Of a stretch of DNA of 64,000 bases, positions 42,524 to 51,044 are shown one piece after another. The DNA is taken from positions 1 to 64,000 of the forward strand of contig NZ_JBHTAA010000001.1 in assembly GCF_042663225.1 (NCBI RefSeq). The letters are read 5' to 3'. Both the position numbers and the translations under genes were made by a program. The notes beneath the pieces are model-generated. The model was not told the origin of the DNA. It saw nothing but the letters and a program-made list of their open reading frames with translations, and made no database searches. Source of the stretch: Haloferax namakaokahaiae (GTDB lineage Archaea > Halobacteriota > Halobacteria > Halobacteriales > Haloferacaceae). Numbering within the stretch: the first letter of the stretch is position 1; each line of letters starts with the position of its first letter.

Positions 42524-43528
42524 ATGCCAACCGATATTTTCGCACGACTTAGCTCGGTCACCAGTGACGACGGTCTCGACGGCGTCGTCTCGACGCTTCG
42601 AGAGAGCGACGCCGTTCGCTCGGCTCCGTTCTGGCTCCCGCCGTTCCTGTTGATGGGCTTTTTCGTCTACGGCGCAATCACGTGGAACGTCGTCATCTCG
42701 TTCACGGATTTCGGGGGACTCACGCTTCCGACGTACGACCCCGCGACGTTCGACTTGGAGATGTATCGCCGAGCGTTTTCAGACGAGCAGTTCTGGCTCG
42801 CAACGCGAAACACGTTCGTCCTGCTCGTCTCCTTTACGAGTCTCTCGCTCGCGGGCGGCCTCGGACTCGCCATCCTCGTGGACCGCGGGATTCGGTTCGA
42901 AAACTGGTTCCGGACGGTCTACCTCCTTCCTTTCAGCCTCTCTTTCGTCGTCACCGCCGTCTTCTGGCGCTGGATGTACAACTTCGATTCGGGTGTCATC
43001 AACGTCGTCCTCAGGGGACTCGGTCTCGACTTCCTCGCCTCGAAGTGGCTCGCTGGCGGCGTCGATTTGGGGGCACTCGGCGGCCTACCGCTCGTCCCCG
43101 AGACGCTCCAGTTCAAACTGTTCGCGGTCATCTTCGCGTTGCTCTGGCAGTTCAGCGGTTACGCGATGGTCGTCTATCTGGCCGGCCTTCGAGCCATCCC
43201 CTCGGACCAGTACGAGGCCGCCCGCGTCGATGGCGCGTCCACGCTCCGGATGTATCGTCGGGTGATTCTCCCGCAACTGCGTGCATCGACCGTGAGCGCC
43301 GCCGTCGTCCTGATGGTGTTCGCGCTCAAGGCGTTCGACTTCCTCTACGTCCTGTTCGGGAACAACCCCGGCCCGACGGCGGACATCCTCTCGACGATGA
43401 TGTACCGCCAAGCGTTCTCGGCGAACAACTGGGCCTACGGCTCTGCCATCGCCGTCGTCCTGTTCGCCGTCGCGCTGACCGTCGTCGCACCCTACCTGTA
43501 CGGCGAGTACCGCCGAGGTGAACTATGA
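42524..43528 (+). CDS. Sugar ABC transporter permease 1
   Basis: A 334-residue permease of the MalF/UgpA class. Six or more helices are visible. The EAA loop is recognisable as YEAARVDGASTLRMYRRVILPQL near residues 226-248, which couples to the ATPase. The N-terminal 35 residues are hydrophilic and lie before TM1 (SAPFWLPPFLLMGFFVYGAITW). Six nucleotides separate it from the binding-protein stop, and it overlaps the second permease by 4 nt (ATGA). Confidence 0.92.
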   Translation: MPTDIFARLSSVTSDDGLDGVVSTLRESDAVRSAPFWLPPFLLMGFFVYGAITWNVVISFTDFGGLTLPTYDPATFDLEMYRRAFSDEQFWLATRNTFVLLVSFTSLSLAGGLGLAILVDRGIRFENWFRTVYLLPFSLSFVVTAVFWRWMYNFDSGVINVVLRGLGLDFLASKWLAGGVDLGALGGLPLVPETLQFKLFAVIFALLWQFSGYAMVVYLAGLRAIPSDQYEAARVDGASTLRMYRRVILPQLRASTVSAAVVLMVFALKAFDFLYVLFGNNPGPTADILSTMMYRQAFSANNWAYGSAIAVVLFAVALTVVAPYLYGEYRRGEL

Positions 43529-44484
43529 GCGTCCGCGACCGATTCGCCGACCGATTCGACGTCGATACCGACGACCTCGACCCGGTTCGGGTGGCGCTCT
43601 ACGCGACGCTCGTCGGTCTCGTCCTGTTCTACCTCTCGCCCCTCGAATCGGGGTTGATGACGGCGCTCAAGACGGAAGCCGAGTTCGCCACGTCGCCGCC
43701 CTTCGTCCCGCCGACGGCCGACGGCTTCACGCTCGAACCGTTCGGCGTCGCGCTCGACACGCTCTCGTCGGCCATCCTCAACAGCATCATGCTCGCGGTT
43801 CCGGCGACGATTATCTCGGCGTTCGCCGGGAGTCTCGCCGCCTACGGTCTCACGAACTTCGAGTGGCGCGGCCAACTCGGCATCGTCGGCCTGTTCATCG
43901 CGGGCATCTTCATCCCGTATCAGGCCGTCTTGATTCCGCTCTCGCGTCTGTGGGCCATCGTGAACACGAAAGAGTTGCTCGCGCCCGTGCTCGACATCAC
44001 GGTGTTCTCGACGCAGGTTCCCGTCTTGGGAACCGTCGAACTCGCCACCCACCCGCACTACGCGAGCATCGTCAACCTCATCATCACCCACGCGGCCTAC
44101 GGGATTCCGATTACGACGCTCCTCTTCCGGAGTTACTACAAGAAACTCTCCTCGGAGATGCTGGAGGCCGCCCGCCTCGACGGCGCGAGCGCCTTCACCG
44201 TCTACCGTCGAATCGTGCTCCCCCTGTCGGTGCCGATGTTCGCGGTGACGCTCATCTACCAGTTCACGCAAATCTGGAACGACCTGCTGTTCGCGCTCAT
44301 CATCATCCCCTCGGGGTCCGGCCCCGCGGCGGTGGCGACCATCGCGCTCAACGAACTCACGGGCGGCATCATCCAGACGTTCAACACGCAGATGGCCGGC
44401 GCGTTCGTCGCCGCCCTGCCGACGTTGCTCGTCTACGTGCTGTTCGGCGACAAGTTCGCCGAGGGGGTCGCAGGCGGCACATGA
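43525..44484 (+). CDS. Sugar ABC transporter permease 2
   Basis: A 319-residue permease of the MalG/UgpE class. Its EAA motif LEAARLDGASAFTVYRRIVLPLS is at about residues 213-235. YKKLSSEMLE precedes it, and the C-terminal helix ends VYVLFGDKFAEGVAGG as in MalG-type partners. The first ~30 residues are charged and cytoplasmic. It pairs with permease 1 (4-nt overlap) and is followed 66 nt later by the ATPase gene. The gap has no clear promoter, so the four genes likely form one transcription unit. Confidence 0.92.
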   Translation: MSVRDRFADRFDVDTDDLDPVRVALYATLVGLVLFYLSPLESGLMTALKTEAEFATSPPFVPPTADGFTLEPFGVALDTLSSAILNSIMLAVPATIISAFAGSLAAYGLTNFEWRGQLGIVGLFIAGIFIPYQAVLIPLSRLWAIVNTKELLAPVLDITVFSTQVPVLGTVELATHPHYASIVNLIITHAAYGIPITTLLFRSYYKKLSSEMLEAARLDGASAFTVYRRIVLPLSVPMFAVTLIYQFTQIWNDLLFALIIIPSGSGPAAVATIALNELTGGIIQTFNTQMAGAFVAALPTLLVYVLFGDKFAEGVAGGT

Positions 44485-44550
44485 GCCTCGAACGGCGATT
44501 TGAGACGGGACTGCAGACGACCACCACGACATTACGAACCCACACACACC

Positions 44551-45687
44551 ATGGCTGAACTCACACTCGACAACGTCTCGAAGTTCTTCGACGACGGCGG
44601 CTCGAAAGTCGTCGCCGTCGATGACGCCTCGATGGAGATTCAGGACGGGGAGTTCCTCGTCCTCGTCGGTCCGTCGGGGTGCGGCAAATCGACCACGCTC
44701 CGCATGATTGCGGGTCTCGAATCGGTCTCCGAGGGGGAGATTCGCCTCGGCGACGAACGCATGGACAACCGACCGCCGCGCGACCGGAACATCGCAATGG
44801 TGTTCCAGTCTTACGCGCTCTACCCGCACATGACCGTCCGCGGCAACATGCGCTTCGGACTCGAAGAGTCCACGGAGATGGCCGACGGCGAAATCGACCG
44901 CGTCGTCACCGAGACGGCGGAGATGCTCGATATCGGCGAACTCCTCGACCGGAAACCCGGCGAACTCTCCGGCGGACAACAACAGCGCGTCGCACTCGGC
45001 CGGGCCATCGTCCGCGACCCCGCGGTCTTCTTGATGGACGAACCGCTCTCGAATCTGGATGCCAAACTCCGCTCGCAGATGCGGACGGAACTCCAGCGCC
45101 TCCAAGAAGAGTTGGGCGTCACGACGGTGTACGTCACGCACGACCAGACCGAGGCGATGACGATGGGCGACCGCATCGCCATCCTCGACGACGGCGAACT
45201 CCAGCAGGTGGCGACGCCGCTCGAAGCGTACCACGAACCCGCCAACCAGTTCGTCGCCGGGTTCATCGGCGAACCGTCGATGAACTTCTTCGAGATGGAA
45301 GTCGATGACGGAACGCTCGTCGGCGACGCCTTTTCCTACGAACTCTCGGGCGAGACGAAAGCCGCAGTGGGCGACCAGTCGCACGTCACGCTCGGCATTC
45401 GGCCCGAGGACATCGAACTCGGCGGGTCGGCCGCGACACACACCTACGAAACCACCGTGGACGTGGTCGAACCGATGGGCAACGAGAACGCCGTCTATCT
45501 CGGCTTCGAATCGACCGACTCGACGTTCGTCGCCACGACCGGCGGCATGCGACGAATCAGTTCAGGACAGCGGATTTCGGCGCACTTCCCCGAAGACGCC
45601 ATCCACCTGTTCGATTCAGCGGGCGAGGCGATTCACAATCGCTCGATAGAAGCGTCCGGCCCCGCGGAAGTCGGGTCTCGAAACTGA
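44551..45687 (+). CDS. Sugar ABC transporter ATPase (MalK/UgpC type)
   Basis: A 378-residue ATPase. Walker A GPSGCGKST is at about residues 38-46, the signature LSGGQQQRVALGRAI near 137-151 and Walker B FLMDEPLSNLDAKLR follows. The switch His lies in YVTHDQTEAMT. After residue 240 comes the regulatory OB-fold domain of the MalK group (GFIGEPSMNFFEM, ETKAAVGDQSHVTLGIRPEDIEL), which in relatives senses transporter state. Start MAELTLDNVSKFF gives the standard N-terminus; 17 preceding codons are rejected. Last gene of the operon; a T-rich stretch (45706-45714) follows. Confidence 0.92.
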   Translation: MAELTLDNVSKFFDDGGSKVVAVDDASMEIQDGEFLVLVGPSGCGKSTTLRMIAGLESVSEGEIRLGDERMDNRPPRDRNIAMVFQSYALYPHMTVRGNMRFGLEESTEMADGEIDRVVTETAEMLDIGELLDRKPGELSGGQQQRVALGRAIVRDPAVFLMDEPLSNLDAKLRSQMRTELQRLQEELGVTTVYVTHDQTEAMTMGDRIAILDDGELQQVATPLEAYHEPANQFVAGFIGEPSMNFFEMEVDDGTLVGDAFSYELSGETKAAVGDQSHVTLGIRPEDIELGGSAATHTYETTVDVVEPMGNENAVYLGFESTDSTFVATTGGMRRISSGQRISAHFPEDAIHLFDSAGEAIHNRSIEASGPAEVGSRN

Positions 45688-45705
45688 GTCGTCGAGGTCG
45701 GCCGA

Positions 45706-45714
45706 TTTCTTTTT
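45706..45714 (+). terminator. T-rich terminator after the sugar ABC operon
   Basis: TTTCTTTTT directly before the convergent BolA gene end, 19 nt after the ATPase stop, fits archaeal U-tract termination. Confidence 0.4.
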
Positions 45715-45978
45715 CTACGCGTCGAGTGCGTCGTATTCCTCGGGCGTGTACGTCTTGAGTTCCATCGCGTGGATGTCCGTCGTCATGTGGTCGCCCAATG
45801 CGTCGTAGACGAGTTGGTGCTGCTGGACGAGCGACTTGCCCTCGAAGGCAGGCGAGACGACGACGGCCGCGAAGTGCGCGTCTTCGTGGTTCTCGTCTAC
45901 GGTTCGCGGGCGCGAGACGGTCGCATCCGCGTCCTCGACGTTCGATTCGATGAGTGCCTCGATGTCTGCGATATCCAT
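45715..45978 (-). CDS. BolA/IbaG-family protein
   Basis: An 87-residue BolA-like protein. The pattern MDIADIEALIESNVEDADATV, then HFAAVVVSPAFEGKSLVQQHQLVYDAL and IHAMELKTYTPEEY matches the BolA fold, with HQLVYDALGDHM as helix 2 and the conserved His (IHAMELKTYTPEE). BolA proteins partner with monothiol glutaredoxins in Fe-S cluster handling. ATG 45978 is the proper start; the longer frame upstream is not protein-like. Function in haloarchaea is unproven. A possible link to the solitary SufB gene is only speculative. Confidence 0.87.
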   Translation of the reverse strand: MDIADIEALIESNVEDADATVSRPRTVDENHEDAHFAAVVVSPAFEGKSLVQQHQLVYDALGDHMTTDIHAMELKTYTPEEYDALDA

Positions 45979-46033
45979 GTCTGTATGGGCGCGTGGGGGA
46001 GGGAAAAATCGACCGGGACCGAACTCACTGAGG

Positions 46034-46042
46034 TTTTTATCC
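46034..46042 (+). promoter_or_regulatory. TATA box for the 46064 gene
   Basis: TTTTTATCC ends 21 nt before the GTG at 46064, matching a leaderless start and supporting that GTG over longer in-frame starts. Confidence 0.5.
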
Positions 46043-46063
46043 GATGGCGGCGCACCTCGACCC

Positions 46064-46510
46064 GTGACAGCGGGAACACCACCCGAGACGCCGCCGCTCG
46101 AAGCCCGGTTCGACGACGCACGTCGCGTGCTCGAAGACGAGCATAGCCGCCTGATCACGGTCGTCAGGCAGTGTGCGGATGCGGTCGCCGAGTCGTGGAG
46201 TGACGAGTTCACGACCGACCGCGAGCAGGTCGTGCCGCGGTTCGCACAGGCGCTCGACGGGTCGGGGGCGTTGTCGAGACTACCGGGTGCACTCGCAGAC
46301 GCCGTGACTGCGACGGGCCGCCCGATGCCCGCGCCGCCGGTCGCCGCGCCACCCTACGTCGTCGTGACGAGCGAGGGCGTCGTTCTCCGGGCGACGGTCG
46401 GCGACGAACGACTCGTCATCACGCTTCGGGTGTTCGCGCTCGAAACCGAGGGCGAAGAAAAGCGATACACGCGAACGCCGGACGTCGAACTCGAATTCGA
46501 AGCCCGGTAG
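46064..46510 (+). CDS. Haloarchaeal hypothetical protein with GTG start
   Basis: A 148-residue soluble protein (VTAGTPPETPPLEARFDDARRVLEDEH). The start is a GTG supported by the TATA box 21 nt upstream. Features are an acidic, helix-rich N-terminus (SRLITVVRQCADAVAESWSDEF), a Pro-rich middle (MPAPPVAAPPYVVVTSEG) and a beta-rich end (VVLRATVGDERLVITLRVFAL). The pattern suggests a small two-part domain, but no family is recognised. It is divergent from BolA with 85 nt between the starts, so the pair share a short promoter region. Confidence 0.7.
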   Translation: MTAGTPPETPPLEARFDDARRVLEDEHSRLITVVRQCADAVAESWSDEFTTDREQVVPRFAQALDGSGALSRLPGALADAVTATGRPMPAPPVAAPPYVVVTSEGVVLRATVGDERLVITLRVFALETEGEEKRYTRTPDVELEFEAR

Positions 46511-46572
46511 TCGCAGTTTCAGGCCGGTAGTCGCGGTTCCAAATCCGGTCGTCGCGTCTGGTCCTGGCGCAG

Positions 46573-46896
46573 TTACATCTGGTACCGGCGCACGTCGTCG
46601 CGCGGCGGTGCCTGCGTCTGGCCGGTCATCTCCTCGTAGGTCATCCCCGAGAGGTACTCGTCGTAGGTGACGTCGTAGCCCTGTCGGAGGTGGAAGTCGA
46701 GTTGGCCGCGGTCGAGCGCCGATTGGAAGAGCGTGTGGACCGCACGACGAACGAGTTCGTCCACGTCGTCGGGGTCGTACAGCGCCGTCAGCATGGCGAG
46801 TTCGTGGCGCGTCTCGCGGTCGAGCGATACGTCGAGTTCGTCACCGAGGTTCTTGTACGACTCCTGCACGTCGTCCGAAAGGTCGTCGAGAGTCAT
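46573..46896 (-). CDS. Small acidic haloarchaeal protein, function unknown
   Basis: A 107-residue protein (MTLDDLSDDVQESYKNLGDELDVSLDRE) made of helices: DVSLDRETRHELAMLTALYDPDDVDELVRRAVHTLFQSALD looks like two helices of a small helical domain. The C-terminus has a Tyr-rich segment (YDVTYDEYLSGMTYEEMTG). No motif for catalysis or DNA binding is clear, though the helical middle resembles ribbon-helix-helix or small regulator folds only vaguely. It is transcribed toward the 46064 gene, convergent with it. Confidence 0.65.
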   Translation of the reverse strand: MTLDDLSDDVQESYKNLGDELDVSLDRETRHELAMLTALYDPDDVDELVRRAVHTLFQSALDRGQLDFHLRQGYDVTYDEYLSGMTYEEMTGQTQAPPRDDVRRYQM

Positions 46897-47102
46897 TACC
46901 GGGCGATGGGTCCGTCAGCGGGATACGCGTTTCGACCGATTTCGACGTCTGACCGGAGAGGACTCCATCCCTCTCTCGTTCGCCCGCGAATGTGAGACGA
47001 ATTTGGTAGAGAGTCGAGAGAGACGCTACCGTGATTTCATCCAGAATGCGGCATAATGTTAAAAAACCAATATCACTCGATAGCGGCTCTGTACGGGTGA
47101 CG

Positions 47103-48143
47103 ATGGAACGAACACCAACGCGAAGACAGTTCGTCGCTGCGACGGGACTCACCGGCGCGGCACTCTTGGCCGGTTGTACGGCACCCTCCAGCGGCGGGTC
47201 GTCGGCCGACACGACCACCGAGTCGATGGACGACGAGATGACAGAAGAACCGATGGGTGACGAGACGATGACCGAGGAAACCATGACCGACGACGGGATG
47301 TCGGCGATGGACCCGATGTCCGCGCCGCGTGCCGAAATCGACCGCTTCAGCGAGGCCGCCGGGACGCTCATGGTCCGCACGGACGAGAACGGCCTCCCCG
47401 GACCGAACGAGCCTGTCGATTTCGACCACGGTCCCTTCATCACCCAAGGGCTGGGTCCCGACGGCGAAGTCGTCCGCTACTACAACTTCGACGTGCAGTC
47501 CACGACGCCGGCACCCATCTACGTCCTCTTCCGCGAGGGCGAAGACACCCCGGTCGAAGGCCAGCTCAACGTTATCGACTCGATTCCGGGCGACGACGGC
47601 TACAACGACTTCTGGGCCGTACACACGGTGACCGTCCCCGACGACTACGAGGCGAACACCGTCACGAGTCTCGCCGACATCGGCGACGCGGGCTACGAGA
47701 TTACGGAGACCGACATGATAGTCAACTGCCCCGTCGTCCCGGACGGTTCGACCGCGACGATGCGCTACGACGACGGGGACGCCGGTCTCGTCGAGGGCTG
47801 GTATCGAGGCCAAATCGTCTCGTACTTCCAGTTCACCGAAGCCTCGCTGGCGATGACCGACGGGAGTGTCCCGCTCTCGCCAATCTACGTCGCGTTCAAC
47901 GTGAACCCCGGCGAGGACGGCGGCGGCCCGCCATCCGGGTTCGTGACCGAGGAAGGAAGCGAGCAGACGCATAACGTCGTCGCCACGCTCCCCGACGACA
48001 GCGGCTACTCGCCGCTCTGGTTCGTCAACATCTACGACAACGCCGACTTCGGCATGGTCTCGGACCTCGGGTCGGCGACCAACGCAGAACAACTCGCCTC
48101 CGGTGCGGCGAACGTCAACTGTCCCATCGTCTCGGTCGAATAA
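47103..48143 (+). CDS. Tat-exported lipoprotein with duplicated domain and Met/Asp/Glu-rich linker
   Basis: A 346-residue predicted surface lipoprotein. RRQFVAATGLTG follows METPT at the N-terminus and a lipobox ALLAGC places the lipid Cys at about residue 23. Residues about 39-78 hold a linker with eight Met among Asp/Glu/Thr residues (DEMTEEPMGDETMTEETM and onward). The mature part has two similar halves: APIYVLF...DGYNDFWAVHTV...NCPVV and SPIYVAF...SGYSPLWFVNIY...NCPIV. Each ends in an NCP(V/I)V motif, so an internal duplication is inferred. Ligand and function unknown; a metal or redox role is only a thought from the Met-rich linker. An AT-rich promoter (AATATC at 47069-47074) lies about 30 nt upstream of the ATG. 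Confidence 0.72.
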   Translation: MERTPTRRQFVAATGLTGAALLAGCTAPSSGGSSADTTTESMDDEMTEEPMGDETMTEETMTDDGMSAMDPMSAPRAEIDRFSEAAGTLMVRTDENGLPGPNEPVDFDHGPFITQGLGPDGEVVRYYNFDVQSTTPAPIYVLFREGEDTPVEGQLNVIDSIPGDDGYNDFWAVHTVTVPDDYEANTVTSLADIGDAGYEITETDMIVNCPVVPDGSTATMRYDDGDAGLVEGWYRGQIVSYFQFTEASLAMTDGSVPLSPIYVAFNVNPGEDGGGPPSGFVTEEGSEQTHNVVATLPDDSGYSPLWFVNIYDNADFGMVSDLGSATNAEQLASGAANVNCPIVSVE

Positions 48144-48252
48144 CTCGGCCGATTGGACTGTTTCCCACCACGCAGAGGCACTCACCCCACTGACGCCCCT
48201 TTTTCAACGACGCATCGCCACCGCTAAACGCCCTCCATCCCAAGCCCGGGCG

Positions 48253-49170
48253 ATGAGTGACGAGGCGTCCGCCCTCCCCGCCGACCTCGATATCGGTGAC
48301 GTTCAAGCGGCCCTTATCGACTGGTACGAAGCCGACCACCGGGACTTCCCGTGGCGACGAACCGACGACGCCTACGAGATTCTCGTCTCCGAAGTGATGA
48401 GCCAACAGACCCAACTCGGGCGCGTCGTCGAAGCGTGGGAAGAGTTCCTCGACCAGTGGCCCACCACTGCCGACCTCGCCGCGGCCGACCGCGCCGACGT
48501 GGTCTCCTTCTGGACGAATCACCGACTCGGCTACAACAACCGCGCGAAGTACCTCCACGAAGCGGCGAGACAGGTCGAAGCAGACTACGACGGCGAATTT
48601 CCCCAGACGCCCGACGAACTCTCGGAACTGATGGGCGTCGGCCCGTACACCGCCAACGCCGTCGCCTCCTTCGCGTTCAACAACGGCGATGCAGTCGTGG
48701 ACACAAACGTCAAGCGCGTCCTCCACCGCGCCTTCGACGTGCCCGACGACGACTCGGCGTTCGAGGTCGCCGCGGCCGAGATGATGCCCGAAGGCAAGTC
48801 GAGAGTCTGGAACAACGCCATCATGGAACTCGGTGGGGTTGCCTGCGAGAAGACGCCCTCCTGTGACGAAGCAGGCTGTCCGTGGCGCACGTGGTGTCAC
48901 GCCTACGAGACGGGTGATTTCACCGCCCCAGACGTGCCGACACAACCGAGTTTCGAGGGGAGCAGGCGGCAGATGCGGGGGCGAGTGGTGCGGATTCTGG
49001 GAGAGTACGACGAGTTGAAATTGGATACGCTCGGCCCGCGAGTGAGAGTCGATTACGGGGGCGACCACGGGCGAGAGTGGCTCTTCGAACTCGTCTCGGA
49101 CCTCGAATCGGACGGTCTCGTCGCGGTCGATGAGCGGGAGGAAAACGTGTTCGTCTCGCTGGCGAGATAA
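48253..49170 (+). CDS. mutY: Adenine DNA glycosylase (MutY) with Fe-S cluster loop
   Basis: A 305-residue A/G-specific adenine glycosylase removing A mispaired with 8-oxoG. Catalytic Glu 47 lies in SEVMSQQTQ at 46-54, HhH motif LMGVGPYTANAVASF at about 126-140, and the catalytic Asp 150 in VVDTNVKRV. The [4Fe-4S] loop Cys are 198, 204, 209 and 215 (spacing x5, x4, x5), which differs from the C-x6-C-x2-C-x5-C of E. coli. The C-terminal MutT-like domain for 8-oxoG is present only as a short region (about 240-305), so this is a shorter archaeal form. The start MSDEASALPADLD is chosen for the acidic N-terminus; upstream codons overlap the previous gene. Confidence 0.93.
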   Translation: MSDEASALPADLDIGDVQAALIDWYEADHRDFPWRRTDDAYEILVSEVMSQQTQLGRVVEAWEEFLDQWPTTADLAAADRADVVSFWTNHRLGYNNRAKYLHEAARQVEADYDGEFPQTPDELSELMGVGPYTANAVASFAFNNGDAVVDTNVKRVLHRAFDVPDDDSAFEVAAAEMMPEGKSRVWNNAIMELGGVACEKTPSCDEAGCPWRTWCHAYETGDFTAPDVPTQPSFEGSRRQMRGRVVRILGEYDELKLDTLGPRVRVDYGGDHGREWLFELVSDLESDGLVAVDEREENVFVSLAR

Positions 49171-49186
49171 CCGCAGTTTCAGAACC

Positions 49187-49528
49187 TCACGGCACTTTCA
49201 GATACGAGTCGCCCGCGGCCTGTCGCTTCACTAACTCGCCAACCCCAGAAGGAACTTTCTCGACACCATCTACCAGCCGTGCCATATCGAAGTCCCGACT
49301 TCGAAGCGAGTTACTGCACGCGCGGCATCGAACGCCGGACTCCACGAGTCCTTCCACTCGGTCGGCGACGACCGAGGTTTCTAAGAACAGGTGCACCGCA
49401 TCGCCATTGGCGAGGAGCGTTATCTGGTCGATGTCCGCTGTCTCGTCGGCACGGAGGTTTCGGACGTTGTTGAGCGCGTGTTTCCAGTCGCCGACGGTTC
49501 CGCTCGAAACGTGAAAGACGACGTTCAT
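49187..49528 (-). CDS. DsrE/DsrF-like small protein
   Basis: A 113-residue protein with the DsrE-like alpha/beta pattern: MNVVFHVSSGTVGDWKHALNNVRNLR at the start, a VHLFLETSVV strand, then GVRCRACSNSLRSRDFD near residues 65-82 with a CxxC motif. DsrE-family members handle sulfur relay or act as small thiol proteins; the CRAC pair supports redox or sulfur chemistry. No sulfur-pathway neighbour is seen. It is convergent with mutY and divergent from the FMN reductase. Confidence 0.75.
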   Translation of the reverse strand: MNVVFHVSSGTVGDWKHALNNVRNLRADETADIDQITLLANGDAVHLFLETSVVADRVEGLVESGVRCRACSNSLRSRDFDMARLVDGVEKVPSGVGELVKRQAAGDSYLKVP

Positions 49529-49634
49529 ACACCCCTCACGTCATCGACACGTGTCTGTGTTTCTATCGTTTGCATTACTGACTGTCAGTTTCGCGTGCCG
49601 ATGTCGTTTTGAACGCCCGCTGATGTGACTGTGT

Positions 49635-50213
49635 ATGGACCACACTCACGTCATTGCCATCGCCGGCAGTCTTCGTGACGAAAGCTACACGCGGCGTGCC
49701 CTTCGCGTCGCGCTCGACGAAGCGGAAGCCGCCGGCGCGACGACGAAACTCATCGACCTCCGCGAGTTCGACCTGCCGCCGCTCGATGCCGACTTCGACG
49801 AGCAGGGCGACTCGGCGGAGTTCGTCACACTCGTGGACGAGGCGGACGCGGTCATCCTCGGAACGCCGGTCTACCACGGGTCGTACTCTGGTATCCTCAA
49901 GAACGCGCTCGACTACTGCGGGTTCGACGAGTTCGGTGAGAAGACCGTCGGCCTGCTCGCTGTCGCCGGTGGGTCGTTCCCGGTCACCGCACTCGAACAC
50001 CTCCGGTCGGTCTGCCGGTCGCTCAACTCGTGGGTGCTACCGCATCAAGCGGCGATTCCGCGCGTGTACAACGCGTTCGACGGCGACGAACTCATCGACG
50101 AAGACATCCGCGACCGAGTCGAGCGTCTCGGACGCGACGCGGTAAAGTACGCGAACATCGAACCCGAACCGGCGACGTTCGAGAGCGGCGAAAACGTCGG
50201 CGCAGACGACTGA
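49635..50213 (+). CDS. NADPH-dependent FMN reductase family protein
   Basis: A 192-residue flavodoxin-fold reductase (SsuE/azoreductase-like). IAGSLRDESYTRRAL near residues 9-23 is the FMN phosphate-binding loop, GTPVYHGSYSGILKNALDYC near 76-95 the FMN isoalloxazine loop, and LLAVAGGSFPVTAL near 106-119 the third loop. Such enzymes reduce flavin or quinones with NADPH; the substrate is not readable. Single gene with a short distance to the divergent DsrE-like gene. A short hairpin (50241-50258) lies 28 nt past the stop. Confidence 0.9.
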   Translation: MDHTHVIAIAGSLRDESYTRRALRVALDEAEAAGATTKLIDLREFDLPPLDADFDEQGDSAEFVTLVDEADAVILGTPVYHGSYSGILKNALDYCGFDEFGEKTVGLLAVAGGSFPVTALEHLRSVCRSLNSWVLPHQAAIPRVYNAFDGDELIDEDIRDRVERLGRDAVKYANIEPEPATFESGENVGADD

Positions 50214-50240
50214 GCGGAACGAAGGAAGGAAGTGGTGGTG

Positions 50241-50258
50241 GAACGCCTCTAAGCGTTC
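50241..50258 (+). terminator. Possible hairpin after the FMN reductase gene
   Basis: GAACGC (50241-50246) and GCGTTC (50253-50258) form a 6-bp stem around CTCTAA, 28 nt after the reductase stop. There is no T tract, so termination activity is uncertain. The 235-nt gap 50214-50448 holds no gene. Confidence 0.25.
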
Positions 50259-50448
50259 ACCCAACTCTCCGCGTGAGAGGTATTGAACTGTTAGTACCAC
50301 GCGTATACCAGCAACGTTCCAATGCGTACCACTTGCAGACGAGGGGATGAGAGGAGGTCGAACAGTTCGTCGTATCCGACCGTCAGGAATCGACGATAGT
50401 CGGCACAGATGAGCAATCGTTTTGACCCTGCTGTGTTCCCTCAGAGAT

Positions 50449-51036
50449 ATGCATGCCATCACGAAGAGTGGATGGATAGAGGTCGTCACCGGGTCGATGT
50501 TCTCCGGGAAGACCGAGGAACTTCTCCGACGCCTCCGGCGGGCGGAAATCGCCGGACAGGAAGTGGCCGTCTTCAAGCCCGAAATCGACGACCGCTACGG
50601 AAAGACCACCGTCGGGTCGCACGCCGGCGGGTCGTGGGAAGCGAGCGTCGTTCCCGCCGAGGGCGAGGGAATCTGGGAGATTACTGACGAACTCAACGGC
50701 GAGGACGTCGTCGCCATCGACGAGGCGAACTTCTTCTCGTACGAACTCGTCGATGTCTGCGAACAGTTGGCCGCATCGGGCAAGCGCGTCATCGTCTCGG
50801 GGACCGACCAGACGTTCCGTGCCGAACCGTTCGAACCGCTCCCGCAACTGATGGCGCTCGCCGAGTACGTCGATAAGTTGCAGGCGATTTGCACCGTGTG
50901 CGGTGAACCTGCGAGTCGGAACCAGCGCCTCGTCGATGGCGAACCCGCCCACGCGGACGGGCCGACTATCGTCGTCGGTGCCGACGAGTCCTACGAGGCA
51001 CGCTGCCGGAACTGTCATACACTCCGGCGCGACTAG
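50449..51036 (+). CDS. tdk: Thymidine kinase
   Basis: A 195-residue type II thymidine kinase that salvages thymidine to dTMP using ATP. P loop GSMFSGKT is at 15-22, catalytic Glu 92 in DEANFF, and the lasso region GTDQTFRAEPF at 118-128. Zinc ligands are Cys 148, 151 (CTVC), 186 and 189 (CRNC). Start ATG 50449 (MHAITKSGWIEVVTG) is preferred because the usual N-terminus begins just before the P loop. It precedes the Yip1-like gene by 8 nt on the same strand. Together with thyA it gives both routes to dTMP. Confidence 0.95.
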   Translation: MHAITKSGWIEVVTGSMFSGKTEELLRRLRRAEIAGQEVAVFKPEIDDRYGKTTVGSHAGGSWEASVVPAEGEGIWEITDELNGEDVVAIDEANFFSYELVDVCEQLAASGKRVIVSGTDQTFRAEPFEPLPQLMALAEYVDKLQAICTVCGEPASRNQRLVDGEPAHADGPTIVVGADESYEARCRNCHTLRRD

Positions 51037-51044
51037 AGGTAGAC

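Noticed and set aside
43492..45441. 649-codon antisense frame opposite the sugar permease and ATPase genes
   Set aside because: It spans three real genes on the other strand and is Arg/Glu/Asp-rich without motif.
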